NCBI GenBank assembly: GCA_002684895.1
Contig: NYVZ01000011.1
Span: forward strand, 1-5,134
DNA length: 5,134 nucleotides
From: Pelagibacteraceae bacterium
Lineage (GTDB): Bacteria > Pseudomonadota > Alphaproteobacteria > Pelagibacterales > Pelagibacteraceae
Direction: 5' to 3'
Both the position numbers and the translations under genes were made by a program. The notes below the pieces were generated by a model. It was not told the origin of the DNA. It worked only from the letters and a program-made list of their open reading frames with translations, and made no database searches. Positions 5,060 to 5,134 of this stretch are shown here, in pieces. Within the stretch, counting starts at the first letter, position 1, and each line of letters begins with the position of its first letter.

Positions 5060-5108
5060 CATTCTTTAATATTTAATATAATAAAGGTATCAATCTATTT
5101 TTACGAGT

Positions 5109-5134
5109 ATGAATAGAAAACAAATTTTTTTTCA
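5109..5134 (+). CDS. Possible start of a gene running off the right edge
   Basis: ATG at 5109 opens a frame reading MNRKQIFF to the window end. ACGAG 2-6 bases upstream could serve as a weak ribosome binding site. Basic residues followed by Phe/Ile would suit the N-terminus of a membrane or exported protein, and the position, divergent from the SRAP gene across about 50 bp, is a natural place for a gene start. Eight codons are too few to identify it or to rule out chance. Confidence 0.3.

Noticed and set aside
1..5134. CRISPR array, insertion sequence, prophage or tRNA gene
   Set aside because: No spaced direct repeats, transposase, terminal repeats, phage genes or tRNA-like cloverleaf were seen in either strand.

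Overview
This is a very AT-rich stretch of bacterial chromosome with short intergenic gaps, Lys/Asn/Ile-rich proteins and many AAA/AAT/ATT codons. The protein set is an MntR-type metal regulator, a DUF2061/MntX-like membrane protein, SelO, a TMEM205-like DUF4149 protein, an SLT-type lipoprotein, a secreted SNase and an SRAP/YedK protein. Together with the base composition this suggests a streamlined marine alphaproteobacterium, most likely SAR11 (Pelagibacterales). That assignment is inference; the window has no rRNA or other marker that settles it.

Left part (1-1130): mntR reads leftward and is divergent from a rightward pair, an 81-aa DUF2061 protein that fits the marine manganese importer MntX and a 100-aa protein of unknown function. 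Between mntR and the mntX-like gene lies a perfect 8+2+8 inverted repeat, the best candidate for the MntR operator. This looks like a compact manganese-uptake module: sensor, operator and minimal importer.

Middle (1131-3091, minus strand): selO (protein AMPylase pseudokinase) is followed by an unlisted 32-codon lysine-rich ORF and by a four-helix DUF4149 membrane protein. The small ORF overlaps the DUF4149 start as ATGA and its last codons contain that gene's strong Shine-Dalgarno tract, so the three probably form one translationally linked operon.

Right-middle (3132-4163, plus strand): a lipoprotein with an SLT-like lytic transglycosylase domain abuts, stop codon to start codon, a secreted staphylococcal-nuclease-type nuclease. 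They appear to be a two-gene envelope/periplasm operon whose promoter lies in the 40-bp gap shared with selO.

Right end (4164-5134): the gap after the nuclease holds an island of about 47% G+C, with a -10-like box, several local hairpins and a strong intrinsic terminator. It is probably an independent structured small RNA that I could not assign to a known family. It converges on an SRAP (YedK/HMCES-like) abasic-site protection gene, whose stop codon lies in the RNA terminator's T tract. A possible plus-strand gene starts at the right edge.

The items most worth a second look are the unassigned RNA, the MntR operator with its minimal importer and unknown partner gene, and the lysine-rich micro-ORF.
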